A stretch of DNA of 64,000 bases from Parelaphostrongylus tenuis (lineage: Eukaryota > Nematoda > Chromadorea > Rhabditida > Metastrongylidae), in assembly GCA_019055375.1 (NCBI GenBank), contig JAHQIW010001998.1:329277-393276 (forward strand), read 5' to 3'. The translations under genes were made by a program, and so were the position numbers. Below the pieces are notes generated by a model. The model was not told where the DNA came from. It made no database searches and saw only the letters and a list, made by a program, of their open reading frames with translations. Shown piece by piece: positions 46,650 through 58,309 of the stretch (positions within the stretch are counted from its first letter, which is position 1; each line of letters begins with the position of its first letter).

Positions 46650-48120
46650 AAGATTAATTCGTTTTTGCTGAAATGAATTTTTGAGGTGCCGTAACTAGAA
46701 ACTAAGGTTGCATTTCGCACTTTGAGCAATTGGCCCCGTCGCTTGAACTTTGTAGTGAGTGTAATAGTACTTGTATAATTTGTCCTTTGGAAACATTTTG
46801 CGATCCAAAGGAATTGTATGTTACTGGAGACCTTCTACAAAATTCTTCTAGTAGAAGGAACATTCACGTATCCTAGAAAATCCCACCCACATCAATGCGG
46901 AAGCAATACATCTCCATTTCTTACTTTTTTGGAGATATGTAAATGTGTAATTCAAAAAGCATTTTCTGCAATGCATGACTCTTCCAAGAACTCATATGGT
47001 GCAACTTTTAGTACGCGGTTGGAATAATCCTTGATAGAGCTCACAATCATCAATATGCAAAGTACTTCTTGAAGAAATTGCGTATATCTGACCCAAATTT
47101 CCAAACCTTATTTTAATGCTGTAGCTTTCTGTTTAAAATAGTTATTCAGCAATCAACAATTTGGATAATAGTCACCGATCATCGGCAGTTCACTTAAATA
47201 TTCACAGCTTCACCGGTTAACATTTACCCACGTTTTCCTAGAATTCTGCATCGTGCAACGTCTATTTTAACAAAATGATGCTTTTCTCCTATCCGCAGTC
47301 ACACTGAAATAACCTATTTTGTACTATTTCCAGACGATCTGATAATAATTCAACAGACCAAATCGCGAAAATTTGGGCCATGTATGTTATTTTGTCAATG
47401 AAGTTTTTATTATGCTTTTACAGTAAAAAAAGAATTTCAAATTACACTCAAGCATTTTTTGCTGAGAAAAGCTCCTCTTCAAAAAATTCAGTAGTAGTCG
47501 ATAGCGCAAACTTCGAAAATTTGAATCTGAAAAGTATTCAGCTTTCTGAAAAGAATTCTCATTGCAAAGCAATATTGAAATTTGGATTGCATTTCACATG
47601 TGACGCGTCTACTTGCACGGGTATTTGGACGGATTTTGCAACTGTGCGATAAAGGTATCAACTTTCAATAACCAGTCGATAGTTTCAAATTTCGCAAATT
47701 TCAGTGTTTTGTTCGCTTTCTGGAAAGAATTTTCTTAACGCTGTAGCAATAAAAGTTGTATTGCACATTTGAGCATATTTCACTGGACAAAGCTTACATT
47801 TAGGCTTCAAATGAAATTCGATAGCACAAAACTCAACAATTTTAACGGTATGCTCTTTTTTGAGAAAGACTTTTGAGTGCGTCATTACAGCTAAAAGAAT
47901 ATGGTATTTTGCACTCGGCGTGCATCGCACGTCTCATGTGAATTGCGCTACGCGCTCGACACGAGACCTAGTGCGAAACTCAATATTCTTCTGGCTGTAA
48001 CAGCGCACCAAAAAGTCTTTTGAAAAAACAAGGCACATATTGAAGTTGTTCAGACTTGTGCTGCCGAATAGTTATTGAAGGTCTGAATTGAAGCTGTGAC
48101 CAACGGAGGATGCTTGATTG
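46650..48120. repeat. Decayed repeats related to the TTR-B intron array
   Basis: 47380-48070 repeats the pattern of 33740-34540 in the same order, including 'tgcactcgg.g.gc..cgcacgt.tca.gtgaattgcgct.cgcg.tcgacac' (34370-34420 against 47905-47960). Confidence 0.55.
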
Positions 48121-51100
48121 TGAGATAGGTTTTTTTCTGATTAGGAGAGAACAAATGAAAAATCGATCTCATATGCTGGAGATTACTTTCATAGAAGTTA
48201 ATGACTTTCATTAACAACAAGTTATTATAGCTAATTTAGTTAATAATAAACAGTAACCTTTCTAAAGCTGGGACTTGAGGCGACAACCTCACGTCGTCGG
48301 TTTTTCAAAACACCACTTTGTAACTCCATAACATCAAAAATAACATCGAGCTTCATAGAACCCCGTGTTTTTTCTCTTATTTCGTTAATACTTTGCTCGA
48401 AAAAGCTTCATATTTAGATGATCAGCACTCAAACTATAGCACATGCTTCAAAAAACTCAAAAATATGTTTGCTTTTCAAAAAGCTCATTGATCTTTTGAT
48501 TCCCTCTGGACTTTTGCCGGATAGCGCTCTTTCTTCACACCACTAGTAATCATCATATAGCATAATGCTCTGCGATTTTAGCGGAGCGCTTATTTTTTGG
48601 AAATACGGCTTAGCAAAAAAAATAACATCGAATTTAACATTTTTGGTAAGGTTGTTAACAGACTATTCGACAAAACGAGGGCCGTGGAATCGGCGTGGCA
48701 AGGCGGAGCGAGGCGGAGCAATTGGTATTTTGTTGTCCAGTTGGGAAATTTACCTCCACTTTGAAAGAAAGGAACTCCAGGTAAAGCAATCAATCGTGAT
48801 ACTACGAGATTTTCTCTACACATTGATATGCTTTTCACCTTCCAGATAATTATACGCGTGGTGAAGACGGAGGTCAAAGATGAATATGAAACATAATTTG
48901 TGATCTGGATGCTATAAGGTTTAAAGGAATGCTTTGAAAACAAGCGACAAGGAGCTGTATCCTCATAATTCAGCTTCGAATGCCCGCTAACGCTCTTACG
49001 AAAATTCCTCTCCAGCAAACGACATCGGCTTTTCGTTTATTCCCTCAAAATCAGGAAGAACCGTAAAATTTGATTGTAATTCAACTTTTACAGCATAATA
49101 TTAAAGCTTTCTAGGAAATAAAGTACGCCCTTAAAATTCTCAAGATTCGAGCTACTGAATGATTGTTGAAAACGTCAAAAAATAATCGAAAATATTTTTA
49201 ATATTTATTAATTAAATTTAATATGAAATATTTTTACTGAATAAGGGTGCGGTGATGGCAAATATACCGGCGAACTATTCATTGTTTTCTGAATTTCAGC
49301 CACCTCTATAGCTTTTGAATATTGTTTATAATAAATACATCGCAACTGATAAGATAAGTTATTACACTCTTTGTGCACGTTATTGAAATTGACCGAATGC
49401 TAACATCACTGTGATTGCCTGGTGAAGTAGAGCTTTTTGTTTGGATAAAAAGCTTATATTTACATCAAAAGCATACGGGTGTTTATAGAAAGTCATGCAA
49501 TATTGAAAATTGCAAGAAACCCTGAAATTCTCTTCAAAGCGAAAAAGTCTAGTTTAATTTCAAAAATTGTTTACCGGCTGCGATTTACACTGCGCTTGGC
49601 CAGGACAATTAGGGGTCACGAAAAGGCCCATATGTAATACATACCAAACTCAGACGAACACTAATCACACCCAAGAAATGTTGTGGCTGTGTCAAAGAAA
49701 CCGAATAATCCTCAAATAACGATGGAACTCATTCCAAGCATCGTTCCATTTGTGATGGAATGTCGGGTTTATTCAAAAAAACTGGCCACTACCACTTGGG
49801 CGCACCTGTATGAAAAATTATTTCTGTTCCCGAGGCACAATTAACAATAGTATGATTGGCAATGAATGTTTCGAGAACTAAAGGCAGCCATATCACTCCA
49901 GTCGACAAAATCAATCTCTTGAAAACACAAAAAAGGCTTCGATGAGCATCAGAATTTTCAAGTGAACTAATTTAATCAAGTTTCCTTCTAAAGAACAGCC
50001 TATTACATGTTGAAAAAAAAAGAAAAAAAATGCTTTGATAAAGTCGAATCGCATTAACTGCTCTTAAGAAGCTATTATCAACAACGTGTCGCCTATCATC
50101 ATAAACACAACTTTATTATATGCCCAAGGACATAGATTGCCTAGAGGGCCTTTTACTAGACGGAGCTTCGTCAATTCAAACAATGACAGATGGCAAACGA
50201 TTTCAAAGTAGTACAGTTGTTATTGAATATCGTACTACACCTGCGACCACATTTGACATGTCATGCCCTTCTATTGTGAGTTTTGCAAACGTTAATTCCA
50301 ATTTCACTGCGAATGAGGAGAGTTTACACAGCTTAAAATTTTGCTCCATTTGCTGAGTGTATGAGGCTAAACTGCGACTCATAGAACTCACTCAGAGTGG
50401 ATCTTATGACGCAACTTGCATTAATTTCGTGTAAAAATTAAGATTAGCGGCATCGGTAAGGTCGGGCAGTATCAGCAATACGGTGTTGATCACGTAATCC
50501 CTCGCAATGGGAGATCTAGTCTAGCGAATAGGCTTAGAACTCACAGAAGTTTTCAATAATCTATATTTTTTCAACAGTAAGGCCAGTCTTCGCTTTGGCT
50601 CATTTTGTTCTGGCGCATGTTAGGGTAAGGGTAATGCAACGCTCCATTCAAGAGATTTTCAAAATTATCAAAACAACCCGAAACAGCATAGACCAATCAA
50701 CCTTTCATAAATTGCCTGTTTCAGCTGTGCTTCAAGTTTCATTTTGCTTTGTTTTGCTTTTTGCACGTTTTCTGAAAAAATTGACGGATTTGGTCAATAC
50801 TTTTTCAGCATAACAATGCATTAGATTAAGCACATTCGAAACTTTTTTTTTACTATCTGCTCGCTCTGAGTATGGTGTATGCTTTCAGACGAAATCAAAG
50901 TACTTGAGGTGTTGTTGAACAGCGAGCGAGCACCTGAGATCACATTTGCTGACATGCCATTCTATTGTAACTTTCTAATTGAACAGCAGTCAAACTGTTG
51001 AGACACTGATCCTTATGTACAAACTTCATTGTTATAAAACACCGATTCAAATAAACCGCACGTAATTATCAATGCTTATCAATCTTGCAGTCTCTTCTTC

Positions 51101-51250
51101 ATCTGTCGCGTTTCACATGTATGCTGGATTTTCACCTAAACGGGTAAAACTCCTTGAAATTTTCTTGTTCTGCTACGAATTGATTTCGTTGTAGCAGTTC
51201 GCTATAACACAATGAAAGAACTGAATGTAAAAGATGGAAAATTTGCATTG
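48121..51250. other. Intergenic; third copy of an intronic repeat at 49080-49435
   Basis: 49080-49435 resembles 34570-35165 and 36095-36690 over 'gggtgcgg.gatgg', 'gttttgaata..g' and the final 'gattg.ctggtgaag' region. No gene was identified elsewhere; open frames at 48565-49018 overlap antisense and have no support. Confidence 0.4.
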
Positions 51251-51257
51251 AAAACAC

Positions 51258-51560
51258 TTATGGAGCTCATGTGGCGCAGTGGTTAGGAGGCGCACTGAGT
51301 CGCCTACGAGGTCAGTGGTTCGATCTTACGCTCATGGCTCACCAAACCATCCATCTCTTCGGAGTCGGTAAATTGGTGCCGGCAGGTCTTAGACTTGTGT
51401 GGGAGGATAAGCAGCAGTATCTGTTTAGCGGGAGGCCGCCGCGAGTCATTGTTAAGGCCAGATATGCATTCAGTCACCTCAAACGAAATTCAGAATCGAA
51501 GACGAATGCGTAGCGCATCCCTCAGGGATCGATCAACACCAAGAGGTTTATCCTTTATTC
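51258..51560 (+). repeat. tRNA-derived SINE, copy 2 (best preserved)
   Basis: The 5' end has TGGCGCAGTGGTTAGGAGGC (box A of RNA polymerase III promoters) and, about 35 nt later, GTGGTTCGATCTT (box B). A body of about 220 bases follows, shared with 37735-38035. Open frames across it (51271-51577) are incidental. The pol III promoter boxes look usable. Confidence 0.75.
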
Positions 51561-52052
51561 TTCATGTAGAGCAATAATGCTGTGAAAAGAAAAATGCTCA
51601 AAATAAGAAAGGGTTGCTAAAGCAATTCATCGAAACAGTAGTTTGGAATTTTTGTTCGTTATGATGCTTGAAAGAATTCGAATCCCTCCTTTCAGAATAC
51701 ATTCTTTGTGCCCTTTGTGATGAAGTCAATCGACTTTTGGTGATTATCAGGCAAAATGTTTCACATTGGTTGCTATTTTCAAAGTAAAGAGACAAGTGAT
51801 TGATGTTGAACTTGCAGTTTGAAATCATTACTAAGTGTTTTTTCTTGAATGCGCAAAGATGTTAACTGTGCGTTGACATATTTTTTCTCTCAAAAGAGAG
51901 TAATTTTGGATGATCCAAGCAGAAATCTTAGTTCTGCTCGAACAATAACTGTTGATATTCACATCTTTTTCTCTTTATCGCCTAATATACAAATCGTCGC
52001 GCTATCTTCATTCAGTTACGACTCGATATCGAATTGACCACAAATTTTAGGA
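51561..52052. other. Upstream region of TTR-D
   Basis: No gene seen. The last bases before the TTR-D start (caaattttag, 52041-52050) form a splice acceptor, likely for spliced-leader addition. Confidence 0.5.
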
Positions 52053-53629
52053 ATGAAAACGCTGTCTATTTTCCTCTTCAATATCAATTTATGTGTTTGT
52101 CTGTATGGCTTCAATGGAGGTAGACAATCAGTGGCTGTCGTAGGGAAACTCACTTGTGGCAACGTGCCAGCATCGGGAGTCAAAGTAAAACTGTACGATG
52201 AGCGTTTTGCGTAGGTTTTTCTTTTCCAGGTTTTTACAAATGATTTTCCACATATGAACGAATTTGGATTTGCGAAATCGGAACACTTTTGAGAATGGAT
52301 GAACAGTGTTTGACATTTTATGATCTAAAACGATTGCAAGAATTCCAAAAATTCAGCAGTTCTTTTCGTCTCTTTACCCTGCAGAGTCTTAAAGGTCCTT
52401 ATCTCAGGCATATTGGGTAATTCATGTAGTAGGTGATAGTTACAAAGTCAGAAACAATTACTAGCATGCGAATGAAATTTTCGCATTATTTTTACGATCC
52501 GTCATAACATCTATTATGAAATCCCCCTACATCTGGCATAAGATACGTTCCTTTGCATACTACGTCTTGAGGTTTTTAAACATTTGCGCGAGTTCCTTCG
52601 ACTGCAACGCCTAAAATTCCGTTTTTTCTCTGGATGTCGTAGATCAGCACAATTGAAATCACCCACAAACTTGAAGATAGCCAAAGTAGAGCGCACGTGA
52701 TTGCTAGTGTTGAAGAGGTCAGGTAATTCTCACATGAAATCTCTGTAAGTAAAGCATGCTTTTCAAGTCATTAAATCCACTTTGGTAACCAATTAGGTGA
52801 GAGTTTAACACAGTGGTTATACAAACTCGGCAGTTTGCACTCAATTACTCACTAGTGTGGTTCGATGCTGACAGCTCACGAAGATTTTTATATGAAGAAT
52901 TGAAAACTGTTGGGAACGACAGAACACTGACGTGATTCATTGATAGGTCACCGAAAGTCTAAAGTAAATATGCTTGCAACAATATACAATGAATTGAACA
53001 ATTAACATATATTCCCATGATAGGAGTAACTTCGCAATGCCGAGAGCCCTACCTTTTGCTCTTTGAAACTGAAGCTTACTGTAGCAAGAAACCTAAAAGA
53101 TCAAGTACATATATTTATGACAGAACTTGAACGGGATTTTGGGCATTGCTATGAAACTTTGGTTATTTGAGAGCCATATCAATTTCGCGAGAACTTCAAC
53201 GTTCTAATAATCGATTATTTCATGTTGAAATTTCAGCATTTGATCGCAAATTGGCTCAGGTTGTAACGGAAGAAAATGGCGAATTTTCCCTCATGGGAAG
53301 TGCTTATGTTTTGACACATTTAATGCCAAAAGTGAACGTCTACCACAAATGCAACTACACTGGGGTGAGTTACCTCAAAAGCCATATCGTTAAACGCTTT
53401 CAAACGACGTGGTTGGGCTGTATAAGTCTTCCGTACTAGCATCCTCGTTTCTTTACAAGAAAAAGCTATTTTTTCATATCGTTAACTTTAGTACTGCGAC
53501 AGAAAATTTACCGTGTCGATTCCGGAAACTTTCATTTCTGAAGGCAAAACTTCTGAAAATCCGTTCGATATCGGAACCATCCCACTTGATCCGACATTCA
53601 AAACTGAATCAATTGATTGCCTAAATTAG
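52053..53629 (+). CDS. Transthyretin-like (TTR) family secreted protein, TTR-D
   Basis: Exons 52053-52203, 53237-53364 and 53492-53629 join to 138 residues. Signal peptide MKTLSIFLFNINLCVC; domain SVAVVGKLTCGNVPASGVKVKLYDE; central exon FDRKLAQVVTEENGEFSLMG, PKVNVYHKCNYTG; last exon CDRKFTVSIPETFISEG, PFDIGTIPLDP, DCLN. Exon 2 (128 nt) and exon 3 (138 nt) have exactly the TTR-B lengths. The exon 1 donor is ambiguous: the in-phase choice is C|gttttg (52203), while gtaggt at 52211 would shift the frame. The central exon lacks the usual ISSIDPK spacing (LTHLMPK instead), marking it as a divergent paralogue. AATAAA lies at 53672. Confidence 0.78.
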
Positions 53630-53671
53630 GCACCACTCAGATTGTATGTAACATTTCAACTCAGCACTCAA

Positions 53672-53677
53672 AATAAA
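53672..53677 (+). terminator. Polyadenylation signal of TTR-D
   Basis: AATAAA, 43 nt after the TTR-D stop codon. Confidence 0.6.
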
Positions 53678-53689
53678 CGGCTTTCGACG

Positions 53690-56600
53690 CAGCTTTCCGA
53701 TGACCCTATACAGCTTTTTGTAAGTATCAAAGCGTTCTAGCGCGCCCGCCTTCATTATTCTGAAGACCTATCTAGCTTCAGAGATTTAGAAGTTACACGA
53801 TCACAATGTGAAACAATTTTCTAATCAACTAATTATGCATAATCTGCTCACTTTATCATCATTAAAGAGAAGTCTCTACCTGTAGCAATTTGAAATATCA
53901 TCAAAAGCGTGTGAAATAGATTTCAATCGAAAAGGATGCTTAATATTATGATGAGCATCTCCAAGAAAATTATTGAGTATTCGAATGCACCAAGAACTTT
54001 TTCGATTTCTCTACACGAAACATTTGTTCAAAGCAGACATCAACTCAAGAGCGAAATGTTATGTTAACAAGATTGGAAACGTGTTCGGTCTGATATACAA
54101 GTATTTCAAAGTGGCAATAATCAAATCTGTTAGATTTTTGTGAGTTACTGGCAAATAATCGAAGCAGCTTTGTAGTGTGATTTGTGCTGTTTTATGTTCT
54201 ACCAAATTTTTTATGATAAAGTGTTGCACTATCTTTATATATGCCAGGATAAAATTAACCGAAGAAAAGGCTAGCTTTACTGAGAGAAGGTGAACTGATA
54301 AATTCTTCTGTGAATTGTGGCCCCATTCACTAGACCACCACTACCCGTTGTGATGGATCGCGTGACAAGCATCTGTACTACTGATACTACCCACTCTCGC
54401 CGGTGCCATTAATCATGCCAATTGGGAGAAATTATTGAAAGTTTCTATCATGACCCACTCTTAAGAAGTTCTATAGCTCATTATCTTGAATATGCAGGCA
54501 TTAAAAAACTTTTTGTGATGTGTAGACACTCCTCATCTAGCGATTAAAATCTTGCAAAAGAACAGCATGGCACAGCCAGTGTGATCGCAGCTGCTTGTTG
54601 ATATTTGAAAACACTTTGCCTACTTGAAATTCAGATAGCATAGAGTGATATGAAAAACCATGAGACGGGAATTGAGACCGCATTTCACCTTTTCAAAGGA
54701 GGGCGCGTGTTAACCAGTTGCACCTATTGGAGCTCTCATTGGGATACCACTCTGTATTCAATACAAACAAGCGATCTGTCAACTGCTGCGTGTGGTTCAA
54801 AAAATCTGCTTATCACTTCAGATTATTGAAAGAATAATCACAACATCATACCAGAACTAGAAGAGTGGTCAAATAAAGAATTACTTTTGATTACATATAT
54901 CCAATATCTGTCAGTGCAACTGGGTGGATGTCGATATGTCCTCACTAGGCCATTTCGATGACGGCTGGTACTTAAAGATTGATAATTTGTATCGCAGCAA
55001 AAGTGGTAGCAGAACAGGCCCCTCGGTAGTGCAGCTGATCAACAGGCGCTCCTGGAGCGGTGAAATATAGATTTGAATCTCGCCCTAAAAAGCAATGTTT
55101 TACATATTAGTCTACACTATTGGGTATATAATTGTAATATCATACCACCACTAAAAAAGCGCTCAAAAAAAAGATTTTTGTGTATGAATTATGTATTCTT
55201 ACATTGAATGTTGTAGTAAGGTTTGAAAGCAGTTGAAGGAAGAATTCTATATTGATTACTCTGAATTTTTTGACATCCGTGTGCGCCTCAATTAGCGATG
55301 TTCGTCATCTTACTAAAAAAAATCTTTTGAGTATATAGTAAAGCTATATTTATTACTATCTATGATATGCTTCGAAAAAAGGTTTTCGTAACTGGTTCTC
55401 TTGAGATGTTTCCATCATCACTGTTTTCTTCTTAGTGTCTTGCAAAAGACACCTTTACATCGCCAACCCTTCACCGATTCAGTTCACCTAAAATTTCTGG
55501 CGTTGATCAAATCTTTCTGAGATTAATTAAAAGCCTACGTCTTTGATTGAAGTGGTGAAACTGCGGCCTCCACTCCTCGAGCTAAAATGAATGACTTGCA
55601 AACTGCTGATACGATTTGAAAAGTCATGTAACTTTTCAGTATGTGGAATTTTGCTTTCAAAGTATCATCAGATCGTAACCGAGTAGGTAGCATTTGAGTG
55701 GTATGACTTTTTCAAAATCTTAAACCTGTCGTACCAGTCAACAGTCGAATAGATATTATTGTTGTTGTTGATCTGAGTGGTAATTTCTGACGAATTCATT
55801 GGATAAACGTTCAACGTTGTTGATAATACCAGACCAGTTTTATAAGTTTCATCTCAATCAGTGGAGATTTGTTCGCAGCTTGTGACCAATTTCATGCCTT
55901 AACTATTGCGCAATCACTGAAAATCTAACTTTTCTCTTCTGAACTTAAGCAAACTGGAGAATCAAAAAGATTCTCGATCAGAATTTCAAAGATTTGAAAA
56001 ATTATAGTAATGCGCAACAGTCTAGAAACACCGCGATGAGCATGTTGATTAACTCGCTCAAAACATCCTCACGTAAAAAAAGTTCTAACTAACAATGAAG
56101 TTTGATTCAACCAATGTTCAGTTTTTTCACTGCCTGGAATCGATGATTAAACTGCTTTGATATTAGACATTGGCTCGAAAAGAATTACTACTGCTACTCT
56201 GGCTTTCTGACTACCAGTAGTTAGAAAAATGGTCCCCATAAAACTAACTGGTCTATACAATGTTTCTGCACAATGCGCCATTTCGTGGTGTAACTTTAGT
56301 GCAGAAAAACATTCTGTTGTTAAAAATAATTTTATTTGAAATGACACATAGAAATCATACAATCTTGATCGAAGGCACTACATAAATCTGATCAGTGACT
56401 ACAGCAATGCTTTACTGATAAGACAATGAGCCCATGCAAAGCAGTAGTAAGGTGTCACGCAACACACAGACAGTTTGATGTAACGATAGTGGAAATCGTT
56501 CTTACAATCAGGCAATCAAGCCGCTGTTCTCCGTTGAGACGGTGGATCGATAACAGATGCGTACGTAGAAAGTTCGTTCTGAAACAAGGAAGTATTTCCT

Positions 56601-58070
56601 GCGGTGGATACGCAGAGACGTCTGGACGGAGAAAATCAAGAGATTCTTGCTCAGTAAGCATTCTACGACATTCACGAAGAAAAATGTTGTAGGTTGTAGC
56701 CCCTAACATTCTAAAGTTTCGTGGATTGTTCAATGAAAAACCTTTAGCGTACTTACAATATCCGGCTCATGGGAGTACACGACAATAGACTTTTACGAAC
56801 TGCTCAAGGATCGAAATCCGGGTTGATGCTTTAGAGTGAGAGTTACGTTGTAGACTGTAACCCATTTCGGAACATACTGGCTAGCGACATAAGTTTCTTT
56901 GATTAATTACAAATTCGACCCAAAAGACCGTGGAAATCTTTCCAATGACACCTGTGAAAAAAGACTCTACATTAGGTCGTCCTTCCTGATATTTAACATT
57001 TGTTTCATCATTAAATGATTGCTTGACTGTATTTCTATTAATATTATAGCTGTTGTTAACTCTGGCTTCTTTTTTCACGACCATTTATTACAGTGCGAAG
57101 TCCATCCGTTTTTGCATTCTACTCTTTCTCTAACTCGTCGTCAACAACGTTCCTCGAGCACCACGTCGTCTTTCGACTGCTGCTTAAAAATTCCGTTTTC
57201 ATTATGAATGTCGTACTGACTACTGATCTGACAAGACGACTCTCCATGTCATTATGACGTTAGTTGAGCTTGAGCATCACTATGTGATCCTGCGGTAGAC
57301 TGTTCAATGCAGCATCAAAACCATGCCTCTTGCTTCATGCATCGCTTTCTACGCCACTATCACACTTTTCCCTTTATGAATGCCACTCACCGTGGTTTTC
57401 TGCTATTACTGTCTGTAATGTAGAAACTGGGCGATGATAGTGTATTATAGAGCATATCCTCCGGAAGTGCATTGAAGGTGCACTGTTCATTGGCTGTCGG
57501 AATGTAAACAAACTCTAAACTTGTCCACAGAAACTGCGACTAGTTGTGGTAATCACCTTAGAACGAACGTAGGGTAATTCTGGAGATTTTGTGTCATTTG
57601 TAATGAAATTGTTAAATACAGAATAACTCGATCGGTTTGATGAGCTTATTCTAGGGTTTTGGAGAGCTTTGGCAAACCACTTTGTTTATGCACCATAGAA
57701 TTACCCAAATCAGATTTAAATGTCGAAACTGTTTCTTGATTCTGTTCTTCTTTAAGAATGTTGAGAAATGAACTCTTGCTGTGCATGGCAGTTCGCCCTT
57801 GTAAGAACACAATTGAAACGCAACGTAAGGGTGCACAAGTATAATTGGGACCGACCGAGTCATAAACATTTCGGAACATCCGACTATGCTTAAAAGGGAC
57901 TCCTCACGACTCCTTATGAAGGTGGGACCATTCATCCAAGAATATATATCATGTGGTAGTCATACTACAGCGTCTATTGGCTTACTTGGCATCAGACAAT
58001 TTATTTGTCAACACATACTGAACAACTTTTTTATGTATTATGAGGCAGTATGTCACTGTATATTTCAGTA
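53690..58070. other. Intergenic, mostly empty; weak tRNA-like and coding traces
   Basis: At 55022-55085, TAGTGCAGCTGATCAACAGGCGC and GATTTGAATCTC resemble pol III boxes A and B (possible SINE relic). At 56880-56755 on the minus strand, a stretch reading YVPKWVTVYNVTLTLKHQPGF..., one in-frame stop, then SIVVYSHEPDI ends at a gtaagt donor; 56733-56455 (-) is open for 92 codons. These could be exons of a decayed gene, but reading phases do not join, so no gene is called. Confidence 0.4.
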
Positions 58071-58084
58071 GGTTTGAAATTCAC

Positions 58085-58306
58085 CCCGCTGTAGTTGCAC
58101 CTGTGATAAAAGTTCAATTTCGGGTCAATTGAAGAAATCTCGGTCTTATAACCTAAAAGCCAGAATTCGCCTTTCCCTCTTCGCTTTTCCTTCTGCCATT
58201 TTGACGTCAAGGACTGAAAAACTTTCAGTTATTTGACAATGTTATCAAATCTGTCGAAGATCTATTGACGAGCTTCTTTGTCATACAGCTTAAGTTTGAC
58301 AAGGAG
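58085..58306 (-). pseudogene. TTR-E, broken transthyretin-like gene fragment
   Basis: On the minus strand, 58306-58270 encodes the end of exon 1 (VKLKLYDKEA), and 58213-58085 is exon 2 (LDVKMAEGK..., then in another frame EFWLLGYKTEISSIDPKLNFYHRCNYSG). Exon 2 is 129 nt against 128 in the intact copies; the extra base in the aggg stretch causes the frameshift. The 5' part of exon 1, including the signal peptide, and exon 3 were not found. Confidence 0.75.
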
Positions 58307-58309
58307 GTG

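Noticed and set aside
56455..56880. Candidate two-exon gene with a gtaagt donor on the minus strand
   Set aside because: The upstream frame has an in-frame stop and its phase does not lead into the long downstream open frame; kept only as a trace in the intergenic entry.
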